From assembly GCA_956465555.1 (NCBI GenBank), contig OY101117.1:1178001-1242000 (forward strand): a DNA stretch of 64,000 nucleotides, written 5' to 3'. Below are positions 38,363 through 48,836 of this stretch, in pieces. The DNA comes from Nitzschia sp. pyKryTriq1 (taxonomy: Eukaryota; Bacillariophyta; Bacillariophyceae; Bacillariales; Bacillariaceae). A program made the translations under genes and the position numbers. Position 1 is the first letter of the stretch; each line of letters begins with the position of its first letter. The notes under the pieces are model-generated. The model was given only the letters and a program-made list of their open reading frames with translations, did not search any database and had not been told where the DNA came from.

Positions 38363-39766
38363 CTACGACATGGCTGCTTCAATGAAGTGCATTCGCTTTT
38401 CATGGCGCATCAAAAAGGCACGTTCGGTTTCCTGGTATTCCGCAATGAGACTGGCAATCTCCTGTTCTGTCTGTAGCTGTTCAGCTTTCATTTGTTCCTC
38501 GAGTTCCTTGACTTCAGTCTCTCCTTCCTCGATTCGTGCCATGCCTTCTTGCCTTTCTTTTTCGACCATCAACAGTTGCTCCTTTGCAATCTCAAGACGA
38601 TCGTGTGCTGCATCCATCTGCATCTTTGCTTGCTTACGAGCTTGTTGAAGCTTTTCTTCTGCCCGCATGAGATTCCTTTCGGCTTCTTCGGCCCTATCGT
38701 TGACCTCTTCGATCTGCTCTCTGTGTTCAGAAATCTTCTTTTCGGTCTCTTCGATCTCGCAGAGTGCTTTCTTGTACTTAGTAGCATCCTCAAGGAGTTG
38801 TTTCTGCACACTCACGAGATCTTCGAGAGCCTTGATGTGCTGTTCAAAGCGCTCCTTTTCGGCGTTACGTTCTTCGATTTCTGCTTCAAGTTTTTGTCCT
38901 TCCTCCTTTTCCCTCTCGAACTCCACTTCTCTGTCCGCCAATTCACGTTTGCGGCGGCTGGGGGACGACACGACTTGCCCCCTCAACTGTTCTGCTTCGG
39001 CCTGAGCCTCTTGCAGGGCCCAGTTGGCAGATGCGAGCTGATCCTTTAAGTCGTTGACTTCTCGCTTCAGAGCCGCGGCTTCTTCTCGCTTTGACGCCTG
39101 AAGTTTGTTCGACTTGGCAATCTCGGTCTCCAACTCCTGGCACTCTCGAACGACAGCATCAATCTCTTCCATCTTGACGCTAGACTCTTGTTGCGTCTGC
39201 TGAAGCTGCTCGAGGAGGAGCTCATGTTCATTATATACTTCTTGCAGAGCACTAACGATTTCATTCCGCGGTTCCATCAACTCGTAGTACTTGCGTAACT
39301 GCTCCTCTCGGAATTTGGCGAGGTTCAGAACGGCGCTCATTTGACAACGGAATCGCTTGGGGGTGGGATGATGCAGGTCCTTCCACGAAAAGTCGTCGAT
39401 GCCCACCACACGCATGCAACGGGAGAGTTCTTTGAAGAACAAGACATCGATCAAATGATCCTCGTGCAACTCAGGGAATTCAACTACTTCGCTGATTTTT
39501 TCGGGCGACGGGAGTTGCTTCATAAGCTCGTCTTCGGTGATTCCGAAACAGATCTCGAGAAGCTGCCAGAAGACTTGGCGAATGCGTTCCCTGTGGCGTT
39601 GCGGCTCGGTAAGCTCGGCTTTGCTCAATTCAATCTCCAATTCCGAAAAGCATTTGAGGATATCGGCACTCTTGAGGACGGGAAATATGTATTGAGGTTG
39701 GGCAAGGCTGCCAGCATTGCGTGCTGGACTAGCACTGCTGTAGTCTGTAGGAAGATAGCTCGACAT
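38363..39766 (-). CDS. NUF2: Kinetochore protein NUF2
   Basis: 467 residues from the ATG at 39766 (MSSYLPTDYS); the frame continues upstream without an ATG. The N-terminal 150 residues fit the NUF2 calponin-homology-like head: QYIFPVLKSADIL opens it and HPTPKRFRCQMSAVLNLAKFREE closes it, a signature of the family. The remainder is one long coiled coil (about 155-460), which in NUF2 pairs with NDC80. The complex links kinetochores to spindle microtubules. Length matches family members. It is divergent from the REXO4 gene. Confidence 0.88.
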   Translation of the reverse strand: MSSYLPTDYSSASPARNAGSLAQPQYIFPVLKSADILKCFSELEIELSKAELTEPQRHRERIRQVFWQLLEICFGITEDELMKQLPSPEKISEVVEFPELHEDHLIDVLFFKELSRCMRVVGIDDFSWKDLHHPTPKRFRCQMSAVLNLAKFREEQLRKYYELMEPRNEIVSALQEVYNEHELLLEQLQQTQQESSVKMEEIDAVVRECQELETEIAKSNKLQASKREEAAALKREVNDLKDQLASANWALQEAQAEAEQLRGQVVSSPSRRKRELADREVEFEREKEEGQKLEAEIEERNAEKERFEQHIKALEDLVSVQKQLLEDATKYKKALCEIEETEKKISEHREQIEEVNDRAEEAERNLMRAEEKLQQARKQAKMQMDAAHDRLEIAKEQLLMVEKERQEGMARIEEGETEVKELEEQMKAEQLQTEQEIASLIAEYQETERAFLMRHEKRMHFIEAAMS

Positions 39767-40359
39767 GGTCAAAATTGTAAAGATGGGTGATGGAACAAAC
39801 GCAGGGAATATAAAGAGAGCAACATCAACAAAACGCAACAACAACGTTCATTTTTTTGTCGTTCAAGCAGCGACGATGGATGTGACCGTTATAAGTGGTT
39901 AAGCGTTCTGTAAAATTGACCAGTTTTCCACAGTTTATGGTCGAATTATGCATATTTCTAACCTCTTCCAACTGCTTTTTCGTTCTTTTTGGCGACTCCC
40001 AAGATTTGAATTCCACGACCGTTTGGTACTAAGTTGTACGTGGCTGGAAATCGGAGAATTCCAGTTTCGAATTCACGATTTTTTGGTGTCTGTCCTTCAG
40101 CCCACCTTTTGGTTTCACGTTGCACCCAGACCAACGAAAATTTCCCGCGCTCTCGCGGATCGAAAATCGACAGGAAAGAAATAAAAGATGATGATGAGAC
40201 GATCACTTTCTTTTGCGCACATCCTAAGACTACCGATAATAGACGAGCCCTTTCCCTGTGTTCTTGTACTCTGACGTTACAATATCTACCGGGTAGCCGC
40301 CCTCGCTATCCTCACCTACGGTTTTCGTTGGGAGTATATCCTCCTTTTGTGTGAATAGC
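39767..40359. promoter_or_regulatory. Divergent promoter region (NUF2 / REXO4)
   Basis: About 0.6 kb with no gene. A purine/pyrimidine-rich leader precedes the REXO4 ATG. No clear core motif. Confidence 0.4.
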
Positions 40360-41481
40360 ATGGCACTATTTTTATCCAAAAAGCAAAAGGCGCAAATGCG
40401 TGAACGCCGACGAAAGAAGAAACTCGACCACGGCGCCAACTCGCAGAATGAAAATAACAACGAAAGGGTACCTGACGAGCATCCTGCTGCCACAGAAGTT
40501 TCCGAGACTCTTTCGAAAGAAGTCGAGAAAGTATCCCAACCGATCCCAGAGAAGGCGGAGACTGGTACAAAAACGTTGAAGCGACCCCGTGATGAGAGTT
40601 CCGTGGATCCACCACCATCCTCGAAAAACAGTAAGAAGCGACGAACGCTGGAACTGAAAACCAAGGTCATCGAAGGCAAGCTCCATGTAGTTGTTCCTAA
40701 TAGCGTTCCTTTCAAGGATGCCAAGAAATTTCGAAAAGAAGCCCGACGTCAGCTGCGAATGGAAGGAAAGGATGACTCTAATCTAGTCTTTGTCGACGAG
40801 GATGAGCTCCCCCCTGCCTTTCGAAAATCCAAAAAGAAAAAGGAGTTTCCCTCTATCAAAGAGCTTTTACAAGAAAAGCAGCAATTGAAGCAAGCACAGA
40901 AGGAAACGGAAAAGGTGAAGGAAAAGATCCATCAGGTACCGGATGACATCAAAAAACAGTATGTAGCCCTGGATTGTGAAATGGTGGGTATTGGAACCGA
41001 CGGCAAGAAATCGGCGTTGGCTCGAGTTTCCATCGTGGACTGGGATTTGAATGTGGTGCTAGATTCTTTTGTCAAGGTACCCATTCGAGTTACGGATTTT
41101 CGCACGCATGTCAGTGGTGTCGAGCCGAAACACATCAAAGACAAGAATGCCTTGGGCATGGACGAATGTCGGGAAAAGGTTGCCGAAATTCTCAAGGATA
41201 AGATTTTGGTTGGTCACTCGTTGATAAATGATTTCAAGGCACTCATGCTGAACCATCCCAAGGCCAAGATTCGAGACACAGCCAAGTATCGCCCCTTCCA
41301 ACGGTATGGAAATGGAAAATGGCGGCCTCGCAAACTCCGCGACTTGGTGAAGGAAAATCTGAAAGGTAAAGAAGGCTTCCAAGAAGCCGAGCACGACTCT
41401 GTCCAGGATGCAAGGGCCACGATGGAACTGTTTCAAGTCGTGCGATCTCAATGGGAGAAGGAAGTAGCTAATAAGAAGTAG
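40360..41481 (+). CDS. REXO4: REXO4-like DEDDh RNA exonuclease
   Basis: 373 residues from the ATG at 40360 (MALFLSKKQ). A basic N-terminal half (lysine/arginine-rich, possible nucleolar signals) precedes a DEDDh exonuclease domain: Exo I ALDCEMVGIG near residue 203, Exo II HSLINDFKAL near 286, and Exo III HDSVQDARATMEL near 345. This matches REXO4/Rex4, a 3'-5' exonuclease linked to pre-rRNA processing. All four acidic residues and the His are present. A membrane-anchored paralogue lies at 46406, with the same domain phrases (SALARVSIVDWDL, RTHVSG). Confidence 0.88.
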   Translation: MALFLSKKQKAQMRERRRKKKLDHGANSQNENNNERVPDEHPAATEVSETLSKEVEKVSQPIPEKAETGTKTLKRPRDESSVDPPPSSKNSKKRRTLELKTKVIEGKLHVVVPNSVPFKDAKKFRKEARRQLRMEGKDDSNLVFVDEDELPPAFRKSKKKKEFPSIKELLQEKQQLKQAQKETEKVKEKIHQVPDDIKKQYVALDCEMVGIGTDGKKSALARVSIVDWDLNVVLDSFVKVPIRVTDFRTHVSGVEPKHIKDKNALGMDECREKVAEILKDKILVGHSLINDFKALMLNHPKAKIRDTAKYRPFQRYGNGKWRPRKLRDLVKENLKGKEGFQEAEHDSVQDARATMELFQVVRSQWEKEVANKK

Positions 41482-41503
41482 AGTTTACACTATTGCAGTT
41501 CAA

Positions 41504-43009
41504 TTACAGCGTGGCAATCAAATTCCGTGTCATGTCTTCCCAGACCATTTGATTCTCGTCGAGGCTTGCTCCTGGAGCGGCGGGGTAGACAAGCGGTGGT
41601 ATTTCTGCCTTCTGCATGACTTCTCGTCCTCGATCTGGAAAGTGTCGAGCGTCATACTCTTTCCACTTTTCTGCACCCACTGTGGTCGTCATGGCAGCTT
41701 GAAATTTACATGGAGAAGCTGTTGCCATTATTGCCACCGTTGGAGAGTTCGTTGAGTCTGTCTCCGGCTTGAAATATCCCCATCGTTTCGCGGCAGCACA
41801 GGCAACGCCTGTGTGTGGATCGGTCCAGTAGTCGAATTCTTTTAGTACTTCTCTAGTAACGACGCAGAGTTCGTCGTCCGATACTCGCGCAGATCGAAAC
41901 TCTGTCTTCAGCTTTTTCAACCAGGAATCATCGAGCTGTACTTTCCCTTTCTCTGTGAGATCCTTGTACCACTGTTTGATCAGCTCGTGTTTCTCGCCCG
42001 TCAAATAGAACAAGAGGCGCTCCAGATTATACGGTAATTGAATATTGATCGCCTCGCTAAGTGTCATTTTCATTGCATCTGTTGTCTTGGCGAGTACTCC
42101 GGTTTTGAATGCTACATTTGTAAAGTCATTGGCGTTTACCCCTGCGATAAATAATCCAAAGGGTACACCCATGTGCTTCGCCATATACCCTGCTGCCATA
42201 TTTCCCATGGCTCCAGTAGGAATGACGATATCCAGCTTGAAGCTGGGGTCTCCTGGAGATATCCCAATGGATTCAGCGACTCGAAGATAGGTCCATACGA
42301 AATGCGTCATTTGGGCCATTGGCCGACCAATGTTAAATGAATTGATGCCGCAAATCAAACGATTCTTGGAGGTGGAAATTGTTTTGTCGCTGGTGATGGA
42401 TTTGATCGGGGAATCCATATCATCGCCAGATCCACAAAATTCAGCAATTCTGACCCGCGGTGAGTCGATTGTAGTCAATTGTTTGCGTTGGAAGTCTGAA
42501 ATCTGACCTTTGGGATAGTGCACCACGATGGACAAAAGATCACATCCCGAATCTTGTACAGCTTGAACAGCAGCCGGACCAGTATCGCCTGTCGTTGCAG
42601 CGACTAGAGTTATTCGTTGATTGCGTTTTCGTGCAAAGCATGCCATGAAATTGATGAGAATTCTCAGCCCGAGATCTTTGAAGCAAAAGGTCGGTCCATG
42701 GAACAATTCGACGACAAAGACGGATCCGGGCTTGAGTTCCACTACTGGAACGGTAGGTTCCTCAAACCCAGCGTACGAGGTTTGGCAAATCTCCCGAATG
42801 TCCTCCCTGGGCATTTCGGTAATAAGAAGAGAAAGTATCGCAGTTGAAAGATCCACGTAGCTAAGCTTGGCCCATTCCTTCAGAGTGTCAGCGTTGATTT
42901 GGGGCATCGACTCGGGAACATATAATCCGCCGTCGGGTGCATATCCACCGAGGACCGCATCCTCGAAGGTAAAGTACACGGAAGGCGTCCTCGTCGATGT
43001 GTATCTCAT
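41504..43009 (-). CDS. Threonine synthase-like PLP enzyme
   Basis: 501 residues. It starts like threonine synthase: MRYTSTR..., then GGLYVPESMP. The PLP lysine lies in HGPTFCFKDLG (about residue 111), followed by AATTGDTGPAAVQAV and PTGAMGNMAAGYMAKHMG, the phosphate-binding loop. Proteins of this size and sequence style include true threonine synthase (O-phosphohomoserine to threonine) and THNSL2-like lyases; the sequence alone does not separate them. No targeting peptide is seen, so it may be cytosolic, whereas plant-type threonine synthase is plastid. Its stop is only 22 bases from that of REXO4. Confidence 0.8.
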   Translation of the reverse strand: MRYTSTRTPSVYFTFEDAVLGGYAPDGGLYVPESMPQINADTLKEWAKLSYVDLSTAILSLLITEMPREDIREICQTSYAGFEEPTVPVVELKPGSVFVVELFHGPTFCFKDLGLRILINFMACFARKRNQRITLVAATTGDTGPAAVQAVQDSGCDLLSIVVHYPKGQISDFQRKQLTTIDSPRVRIAEFCGSGDDMDSPIKSITSDKTISTSKNRLICGINSFNIGRPMAQMTHFVWTYLRVAESIGISPGDPSFKLDIVIPTGAMGNMAAGYMAKHMGVPFGLFIAGVNANDFTNVAFKTGVLAKTTDAMKMTLSEAINIQLPYNLERLLFYLTGEKHELIKQWYKDLTEKGKVQLDDSWLKKLKTEFRSARVSDDELCVVTREVLKEFDYWTDPHTGVACAAAKRWGYFKPETDSTNSPTVAIMATASPCKFQAAMTTTVGAEKWKEYDARHFPDRGREVMQKAEIPPLVYPAAPGASLDENQMVWEDMTRNLIATL

Positions 43010-43448
43010 CTCGACGCTTTAGATGAAACCAACTTCCCGATAGCTATTACTGGTACAAAATTTGCCGAGAGTAGAGAATAGACCATGACTATTCCCACCA
43101 CCTGCCACCATTGTCGCCTGTCGCTGTCGTCGCGATCCTTTGACTTTTACACACGGTATCTTTTCCCCAAAAAGATCTGATAGTTTTGTGTCTGTCCTGC
43201 TGGTCGTTTTCTCGATCGTCGTTCTAGCTTTTCACGCGCTTCCGCGAAGACAAGTCAGAAATCGAGAAGAGGATGAACGATGACGCACTGACGACATTGG
43301 AACCACGCCGGCGAATGATTGTTTCGAGCCACCTATACGCGTGCAAAGTGCAAAACACGTTTTTCGATGTTGCTGGATGTGAGCACAATCTTTGTCTCTG
43401 CAAAGTAGCAAGCCTTCAGTTAATTTTTTGGACACCTTTATTTCAATA
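43010..43448. promoter_or_regulatory. Divergent promoter region (threonine synthase-like / FKBP)
   Basis: Short shared gap of about 0.44 kb with no gene. No clear motif recognised. Confidence 0.4.
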
Positions 43449-44319
43449 ATGATGGCATCCTTCCGTTTTGTGGCACAACTTGTCCTGGTGTTGGCATACT
43501 TCAAGGCCAATACAGCTGCCTTTACGACGCGGTCCAAAGGATCTGCCAATGATGGCGCGATTCGAACGTCTGTCGGGAGCAAGAATGGTCTTGTTCTTGG
43601 TCCGGTAGCGAGGAATGGACTCGCGTTTGAAGATGTCGTAGTGGGTCAAGGGCGACGAGTTCTTCCCGGAGATACGGTGGCCTGCTACTATTCTGGATCC
43701 TTCAAGAAGGGTGCCTTCGGTAGTCCAACAGTATTTGATCAAATCAGTACGTTCGAAAGCTCCACTACGTCTTTTTGTGCCAACTGAAGAGTCGTCGACA
43801 AGGAAGTGATTTTTCTTGAATCGAGATGGATTTCTATTTTGTCGGATTCCTTTTTCTCATTTGCTTTTACTACTTTATACTGTTTCCAACGCGTTTTTAG
43901 CCCCTGATGATGGACCACCGTTTAGAGTTGTCGTTGGGAAAGGAGAGGTCATCAAAGGTAAGCAAAGGGGAGAAATGGCCAATAACGCATCTTTGCTGTT
44001 AAAAAATAAGTGAGATTAATTTAACTATTACCATCGAACTCCAGGGTGGGATCTTGGAATTTTGGGAGGTTTGGAGGGTGAAATTACACCGATGAACGTG
44101 GGAGGAGTGCGTCGGCTTTCGATTCCATCTGGACTTGCGTACGGACCCAATGAAGTAGGACCCATTCCTGCCAACCAAGATCTGCAATTTGAACTAGAAA
44201 TCGTTCAAGCAGGCAAAGAAAGTGATATCAGCTTGCAATACCGTCTGGGAGGATACGCTGTGGCGTTCGGCGTACCGGCCCTTCTTCTTTTGATCGGTTT
44301 CACCGTGCTAGGAAAGTAA
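43449..44319 (+). CDS. Plastid FKBP-type peptidyl-prolyl isomerase, 3 exons
   Basis: Exons 43449-43746, 43901-43957 and 44045-44319 join in frame to about 209 residues; both introns are GT-AG (154 and 87 bp). The leader is a signal peptide followed by NTAAFTTRS, an ASAFAP-like motif with Phe, so plastid targeting is likely. The FKBP fold is seen across the exons: TVACYYSG, VFDQI, the tiny 57-bp exon with PPFRVVVGKGEVIKG, then WDLGILGG and RRLSIPSGLAYG. A C-terminal hydrophobic helix (VAFGVPALLLLIGFTVLG) suggests a thylakoid or envelope anchor. It would speed prolyl isomerisation in folding or assembly of plastid proteins. Confidence 0.82.
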
Positions 44320-44448
44320 GCTACGCCGAGTACACTACAAAGTAATCCAATTTATAATACAGCCATGGAGTCGTCGGGCTCGCCTTGATCTTCAAGTAGT
44401 ACTGTATCACAATATGGTATACCGCTACTGCTGCTCATAGTACCGGTA

Positions 44449-46093
44449 TGTTAAAATCCGTGAGTTCTAGGCAGTGGCTAGCGGCTCAGGGATTCGGGCT
44501 AAAGGACTAATTTGACTGTGGGATAACGAAGTGTGTTATCTTAAATTAATGAGCTGATTGCTCTATTGATGAAATGAACTTTGGTTCATTTCTATTTTCT
44601 TGAATGTGTTGACATGTATTTCGATAGAAGTCTGTGGACTTCTTATAGTTTCTTGGAGGATCATAGACTGTCTCCGATAGTCTTAGAAAGAATCTCTGAG
44701 TCGTGATCCAAACGTGTGTCGAACGTAATCGTGCGTAATCGTGAACGCTGGTCGCGTCCGTCCGTCATTCCATGATCGTCCGTTGTAGGTAGATATTCGA
44801 ACACTCCCTCTCGCGAGTAGTTAGTGAGTCGATTACCATCCGTTCATTCTCTTTCGGTGACGCTTGAAATCCGGCTCGTTCAGTGGCTTGGTCAGAATGT
44901 CCGACGGTTGGTCGTAGGTTCCGATTGGGTGAATTGAGACCCATCCCTTCGTCACGTAGCTTCGAAAGTGAAAGAGCTTGTTGTTGAGGAACTTGGTTCG
45001 GGGGCGGAACTTGTGGTATCGTGCAATCTCAACTGCCCCGGAATTATCCTCGAATACTTTGCAGTGTACCTCGGTGCGCGAAGTGTTAATCTCGAAACCG
45101 CGTTTCTTCATCTCTCGCAATAAGCTGATAATCGGAATGGCTTCTCGGAGCGCATATGATAGTCCCGTAATTTCGCTTTCGGTCGATGAGAGTGCGATCT
45201 CTTGTTGTAGTTGTGACTTGTACGCGATTGGCATTCCTGCGTAGCATATGTAGTACCCGTGACGTGACCGCGCGGTTGAACGGTCTATGCCTGCAAGTTC
45301 AGGATCCCAGTTTCCCGCAAAGTCCGCGTCGACGTAGACTTCCAGTGATTTCGTTGCGTCGGGTCTGAGAATTGTGCCCTCACCTTTCGTTGCCTTTAAG
45401 TAGCGTCCAATCCACTTAACAGCCTTTGCGTGATCGAGGCCTTGTTGGTAGCTCCATTGTTCGTGCGGGTTCGCCATCCTCATGTGCCCGTGTGGGTTCG
45501 CCTGGCGTACTCTCGGGGTAGTTCTGAAGTGCCGGCGGGCGCTCCGTTTGCGAGTCAGGCAAGTTGCCTCCCTCTGAATCGGCGATCGCTCTCGTTCGAG
45601 TTTCGCGGTCGGAATCCGCTTGGACTCTTGCCGCCGACGATGGGGTTGTGATTCCGTTCGTCGTCGCCGCGTCGGCTTTCAATGTGTCCTTGTTGACGAC
45701 AAAGCCGGCCTTGAGTTGCCACTGGGACCTGTGCTTGGCCCCTGGTTCGTATAGTTGCTTAACTGTATCGAATGCCGCGTCAAACTTCACATGGAATTGA
45801 GGCGACACGAGTCCGGTCGTTGGGTTTAGCACGAGGGCGACCGATCGGGCGTGTTGGGGTGATTGTCCCAGATAGATCCCGACGTTGCTTCGGTCCTTCC
45901 ACTTGTGGTGGATTCCAGTGGAGCCGCGTAGCGCCCAGTTTCTTGGAGGATCATAGACTGTCTCCGATAGTCTTAGAAAGAATCTCTGAGTCGTGATCCA
46001 AACGTGTGTCGAACGTAATCGTGCGTAATCGTGAACGCTGGTCGCGTCCGTCCGTCATTCCATGATCGTCCGTTGTAGGTAGATATTCGAACA
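44449..46093 (-). mobile_element. Ty1/copia LTR retrotransposon fossil
   Basis: Broken copia-family element on the minus strand, with at least two large breaks. Parts seen: one long terminal repeat at 44449-44803, the related repeat at 45937-46093, an RNase H region (44833-45483) with the copia-type acidic motifs, and a piece of the integrase-to-reverse-transcriptase linker (45416-45832). The repeat begins TGTT and ends AACA, a purine-rich tract sits beside the 44803 end, and the 6-bp flanks CCGGTA on both sides fit a target-site duplication. The two repeats agree over their common 157 bp, so the insertion looks young. Confidence 0.85.
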
Positions 46094-46405
46094 CCGGTAG
46101 AGATGCAATATTATGGCTACGAACAGTTAGTATGAGAATTTACGACTAAAACGACCTCTGAATGACCGCTCCGACTGAACTCTCAACGCGATGAATAGAG
46201 GACGCGCGTCTCGGAGGGAGTTACCCTGCTGAAGTACACTACAAGTACTGTAGTGATATCGCTACGTATAACTCTTCATCTTTGATCTCCCTATTCGTAT
46301 CACAAAGGGGGAGGGAGGGAGAGAGAGAGAGGCTGTTGTTTGGCGTCGAGGGAAGCTCCAGTAGCCATTTTCCGGAAGATGATTTTATGAGAGAAAATAT
46401 CCATT
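46094..46405. other. Gap between copia fossil and membrane exonuclease gene
   Basis: Non-coding 5' flank of the gene at 46406 with a GGGAGAGAGAG purine run near 46309-46332. Nothing else seen. Confidence 0.4.
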
Positions 46406-47161
46406 ATGAATTTTGTCCTGGAAACGAATTCTCGTGTCACGGAAATATCCTTGGCTCTTGCAGTGGGCGCTGTCGCCATTGGATTTCCGCTCCAGAGCCA
46501 CATGATCCGTGTTCTCGCCGCTGTGGCTTTCATTGTTTATTTCTATCCTGTGGCGAACCGGCGACTTAAGCAATTCTACTGGTTTATGAACAGGAAATGC
46601 AGTTCTATTATACCAGAGAACGATGATAAAGCAAAATATGTGGCTATGGACTGTGAAATGGTTGGAGTTGGACCCAATGGACGGCGATCCGCGTTAGCAC
46701 GGGTTTCCATCGTTGACTGGGATTTGCAAGTCATCTTGGACACGTATGTCCAGGTGATGGACCGAGTAACTGACTATCGGACTCATGTCAGTGGTATCCG
46801 CAAAAAACATCTAAAGGGACCCAACGCGATGAATTTCCGAAAATGCCGTCAAACTGTGGTAGAATTACTGCAGAACAAAATTTTGATAGGGCATGGTCTC
46901 GAGAATGATTTCGACGCCCTCCGCCTCAACCATCCCAATGACCAGGTACGTGATACTTCCTTGTACCGTCCATTGCAACGCCTTGATAGTGGTAGATGGC
47001 GGCCAAGGAAGCTTAGAGAGCTTGTACAAAACTATTTGGGGGCCGACGATTTTCAACTGGGCGAACATGATTCTGTTCATGATGCCAAAGCAGTCATGGA
47101 GCTTTACCATATATTCTACCACGAATGGGAACGTAGTCTTGCAAACGAAAATGACGATTAA
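46406..47161 (+). CDS. Membrane-anchored REXO4-type DEDDh exonuclease
   Basis: 251 residues. Two hydrophobic stretches at residues about 12-50 (ISLALAVGAVAIGFPL and VLAAVAFIVYFYPVA) replace the basic arm of REXO4. The exonuclease domain then follows immediately: Exo I AMDCEMVGVG near 80, HGLENDFDAL near 162, and HDSVHDAKAVMEL near 221, with all DEDDh residues intact. The domain is clearly paralogous to that at 40360-41481. The membrane placement is unusual for this family and may put the nuclease on ER, mitochondrial or plastid membrane. Its TAA stop overlaps the stop of the gene on the other strand. Confidence 0.8.
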   Translation: MNFVLETNSRVTEISLALAVGAVAIGFPLQSHMIRVLAAVAFIVYFYPVANRRLKQFYWFMNRKCSSIIPENDDKAKYVAMDCEMVGVGPNGRRSALARVSIVDWDLQVILDTYVQVMDRVTDYRTHVSGIRKKHLKGPNAMNFRKCRQTVVELLQNKILIGHGLENDFDALRLNHPNDQVRDTSLYRPLQRLDSGRWRPRKLRELVQNYLGADDFQLGEHDSVHDAKAVMELYHIFYHEWERSLANENDD

Positions 47162-48153
47162 ACAGGTTGTTTACGGTGGGCGTATCCTGAGTAGTTGTGC
47201 TCGTTCTTCACTACTTTGACACCAGAGGATGGTGTCCCATTTTTCCATTTCGGCTTGCGTCGATTGGCCCTGCGTCGTTCAGAATTTAGGGGATGTTTGT
47301 ATCCAGGAGTCTTGTCTTCCCCATTTGCCCGACGCTCCAAAGCTTCGTTCTGTTTTCGGCGCTGCTCTTCGCGGCGAAGACGTTCCTCGGCAGACAAATT
47401 GCTCCAGTCGACTTCCTTCTTGCTTTTCTTGTTGCTCTGATTTTCTTCGGTACCAGATTTTTTCTCAACATCACCCGAGCCACGTTTTTTACTCTCTTTT
47501 GCATCCGTGCTTCCTCCGAGAAGCTTCTTTGCTTCGCTTTCCACCTCATCCAAAGCCGTCGCACCTTGTCGTTCCAGCTTTCTTGACAGTGTGCGTTTCA
47601 TTTTGGAATTTAGCTTATCCAAAAGCTTGTAGACCTCGTGCTCTGGATTTACCTTTACACCACCGTCCTCTTCTTCTGTCTTTTCATCAGCTGCTGTCGG
47701 CTCGTCGGTCCACTTCGCTGGCGTTGCCGTTTCATCATTCCCGCCAACCTTTTCTGTCGTCGCTTCTGAAGGCTGCGTATGTGCAATTTTCTCGGTCGGC
47801 CCTTCACCATCACTATCGGAGGAGCTTTCGTCGTCGTCGTCGTCACTATCGTTGCCCTCAATCTTGCTGTTAATGTCTTCGTTTGGGGCATCTTCTTCGA
47901 ATTTTTCTTTTCCCTTTTCGACAGATTCTGATTCTTCTGGTTTGTGAATCCCATCAGAGTTCGCCTCAAGACTCTCTGCTTTGCGGTCTTGATAACGCTT
48001 AATCATCCGTCGTTCTTTGGAGTTCCATTCTTTCGGGTCTTTCGTGAGCAATTCCTCGACGATTGGGTCGGATGCAAAGCTATCGCGTTCTTTGGCCGAC
48101 GCCGTGGTTCCTGCTGGGGCAGCCTTTCTTTTGCGTTTGGCAAAGATCTTCAT
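47158..48153 (-). CDS. Basic nuclear protein of unknown function
   Basis: 331 residues from the ATG at 48153 (MKIFAKRKRK); the frame extends 26 codons upstream to another ATG at 48231 with a less likely hydrophobic start. The protein is charged throughout: basic N-terminus, a DSDDDDDESSSDSDGE acidic patch, a helix KLLDKLNSKMKRTLSRKLERQG, and a conserved-looking tail with NRRKPKWKNG and NYSGYAHRK. The composition suggests a nucleolar/ribosome-biogenesis or chromatin protein. I cannot name the family. Converges on the membrane exonuclease; stop codons overlap in a TTAA. Confidence 0.6.
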   Translation of the reverse strand: MKIFAKRKRKAAPAGTTASAKERDSFASDPIVEELLTKDPKEWNSKERRMIKRYQDRKAESLEANSDGIHKPEESESVEKGKEKFEEDAPNEDINSKIEGNDSDDDDDESSSDSDGEGPTEKIAHTQPSEATTEKVGGNDETATPAKWTDEPTAADEKTEEEDGGVKVNPEHEVYKLLDKLNSKMKRTLSRKLERQGATALDEVESEAKKLLGGSTDAKESKKRGSGDVEKKSGTEENQSNKKSKKEVDWSNLSAEERLRREEQRRKQNEALERRANGEDKTPGYKHPLNSERRRANRRKPKWKNGTPSSGVKVVKNEHNYSGYAHRKQPV

Positions 48154-48836
48154 TATTATTTCCTCTAGAGGGTCGGGTAACCAGTACTTCACAACACAGA
48201 ATAGCAAATAGTAATGTATCCTGAAACCCACAGTGGTTTCTATCCGTCAGGAAAAATAGTTCTCGGTTGTCGATGATTCGTTCCTCCGACGCTGTGGTCT
48301 GTGGTCGTTTGGTGTTTGGTGTTGTTTTCGATGGAGGGCTGGACTTTTTGTTGGCCATAAGAACAAGCCGTATGGCGGCAAGACGGGGGGCCGGTTTCTC
48401 ATGTCATCGTATTTCTTAGAGAAGCACAGGCGCCAACTATTGATTCGTGATCTGGTGTCCCAGTGCGACACGGGACCGCACGTAGAGTGTAGTAGAAAAT
48501 CAAAGACCGAGCCATATTGGATGCGCGCCCGTCGGGTTTGGCTGAACGAAGCCACACACAAAGATCCCATCCAAGAAAATGCAAATCTCAAGACGTGGTG
48601 TGTTTGCTGCTTCCGAATGTCACATTTCTTTGGTTTACACCTTTCAAGTGGCCAAAAATATCGTTCATCCCCTTTCTAATTCGTGACACATACAGATATA
48701 CAAAATCGTATCGGATATCAAAGTCCCGTGAAGACTACAATCAACCTGCAATTTCGGGAAGAGTGTGGCAGAAGCAAAAATCCCCAAAGCTTAACGCGTT
48801 GTTGTTGTCATTGTTTCTTCAAACAGCACCAGCAAC
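48154..48836. promoter_or_regulatory. Divergent promoter region
   Basis: About 0.7 kb between the basic nuclear protein and the beta-helix gene. No gene or clear motif. Confidence 0.4.
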
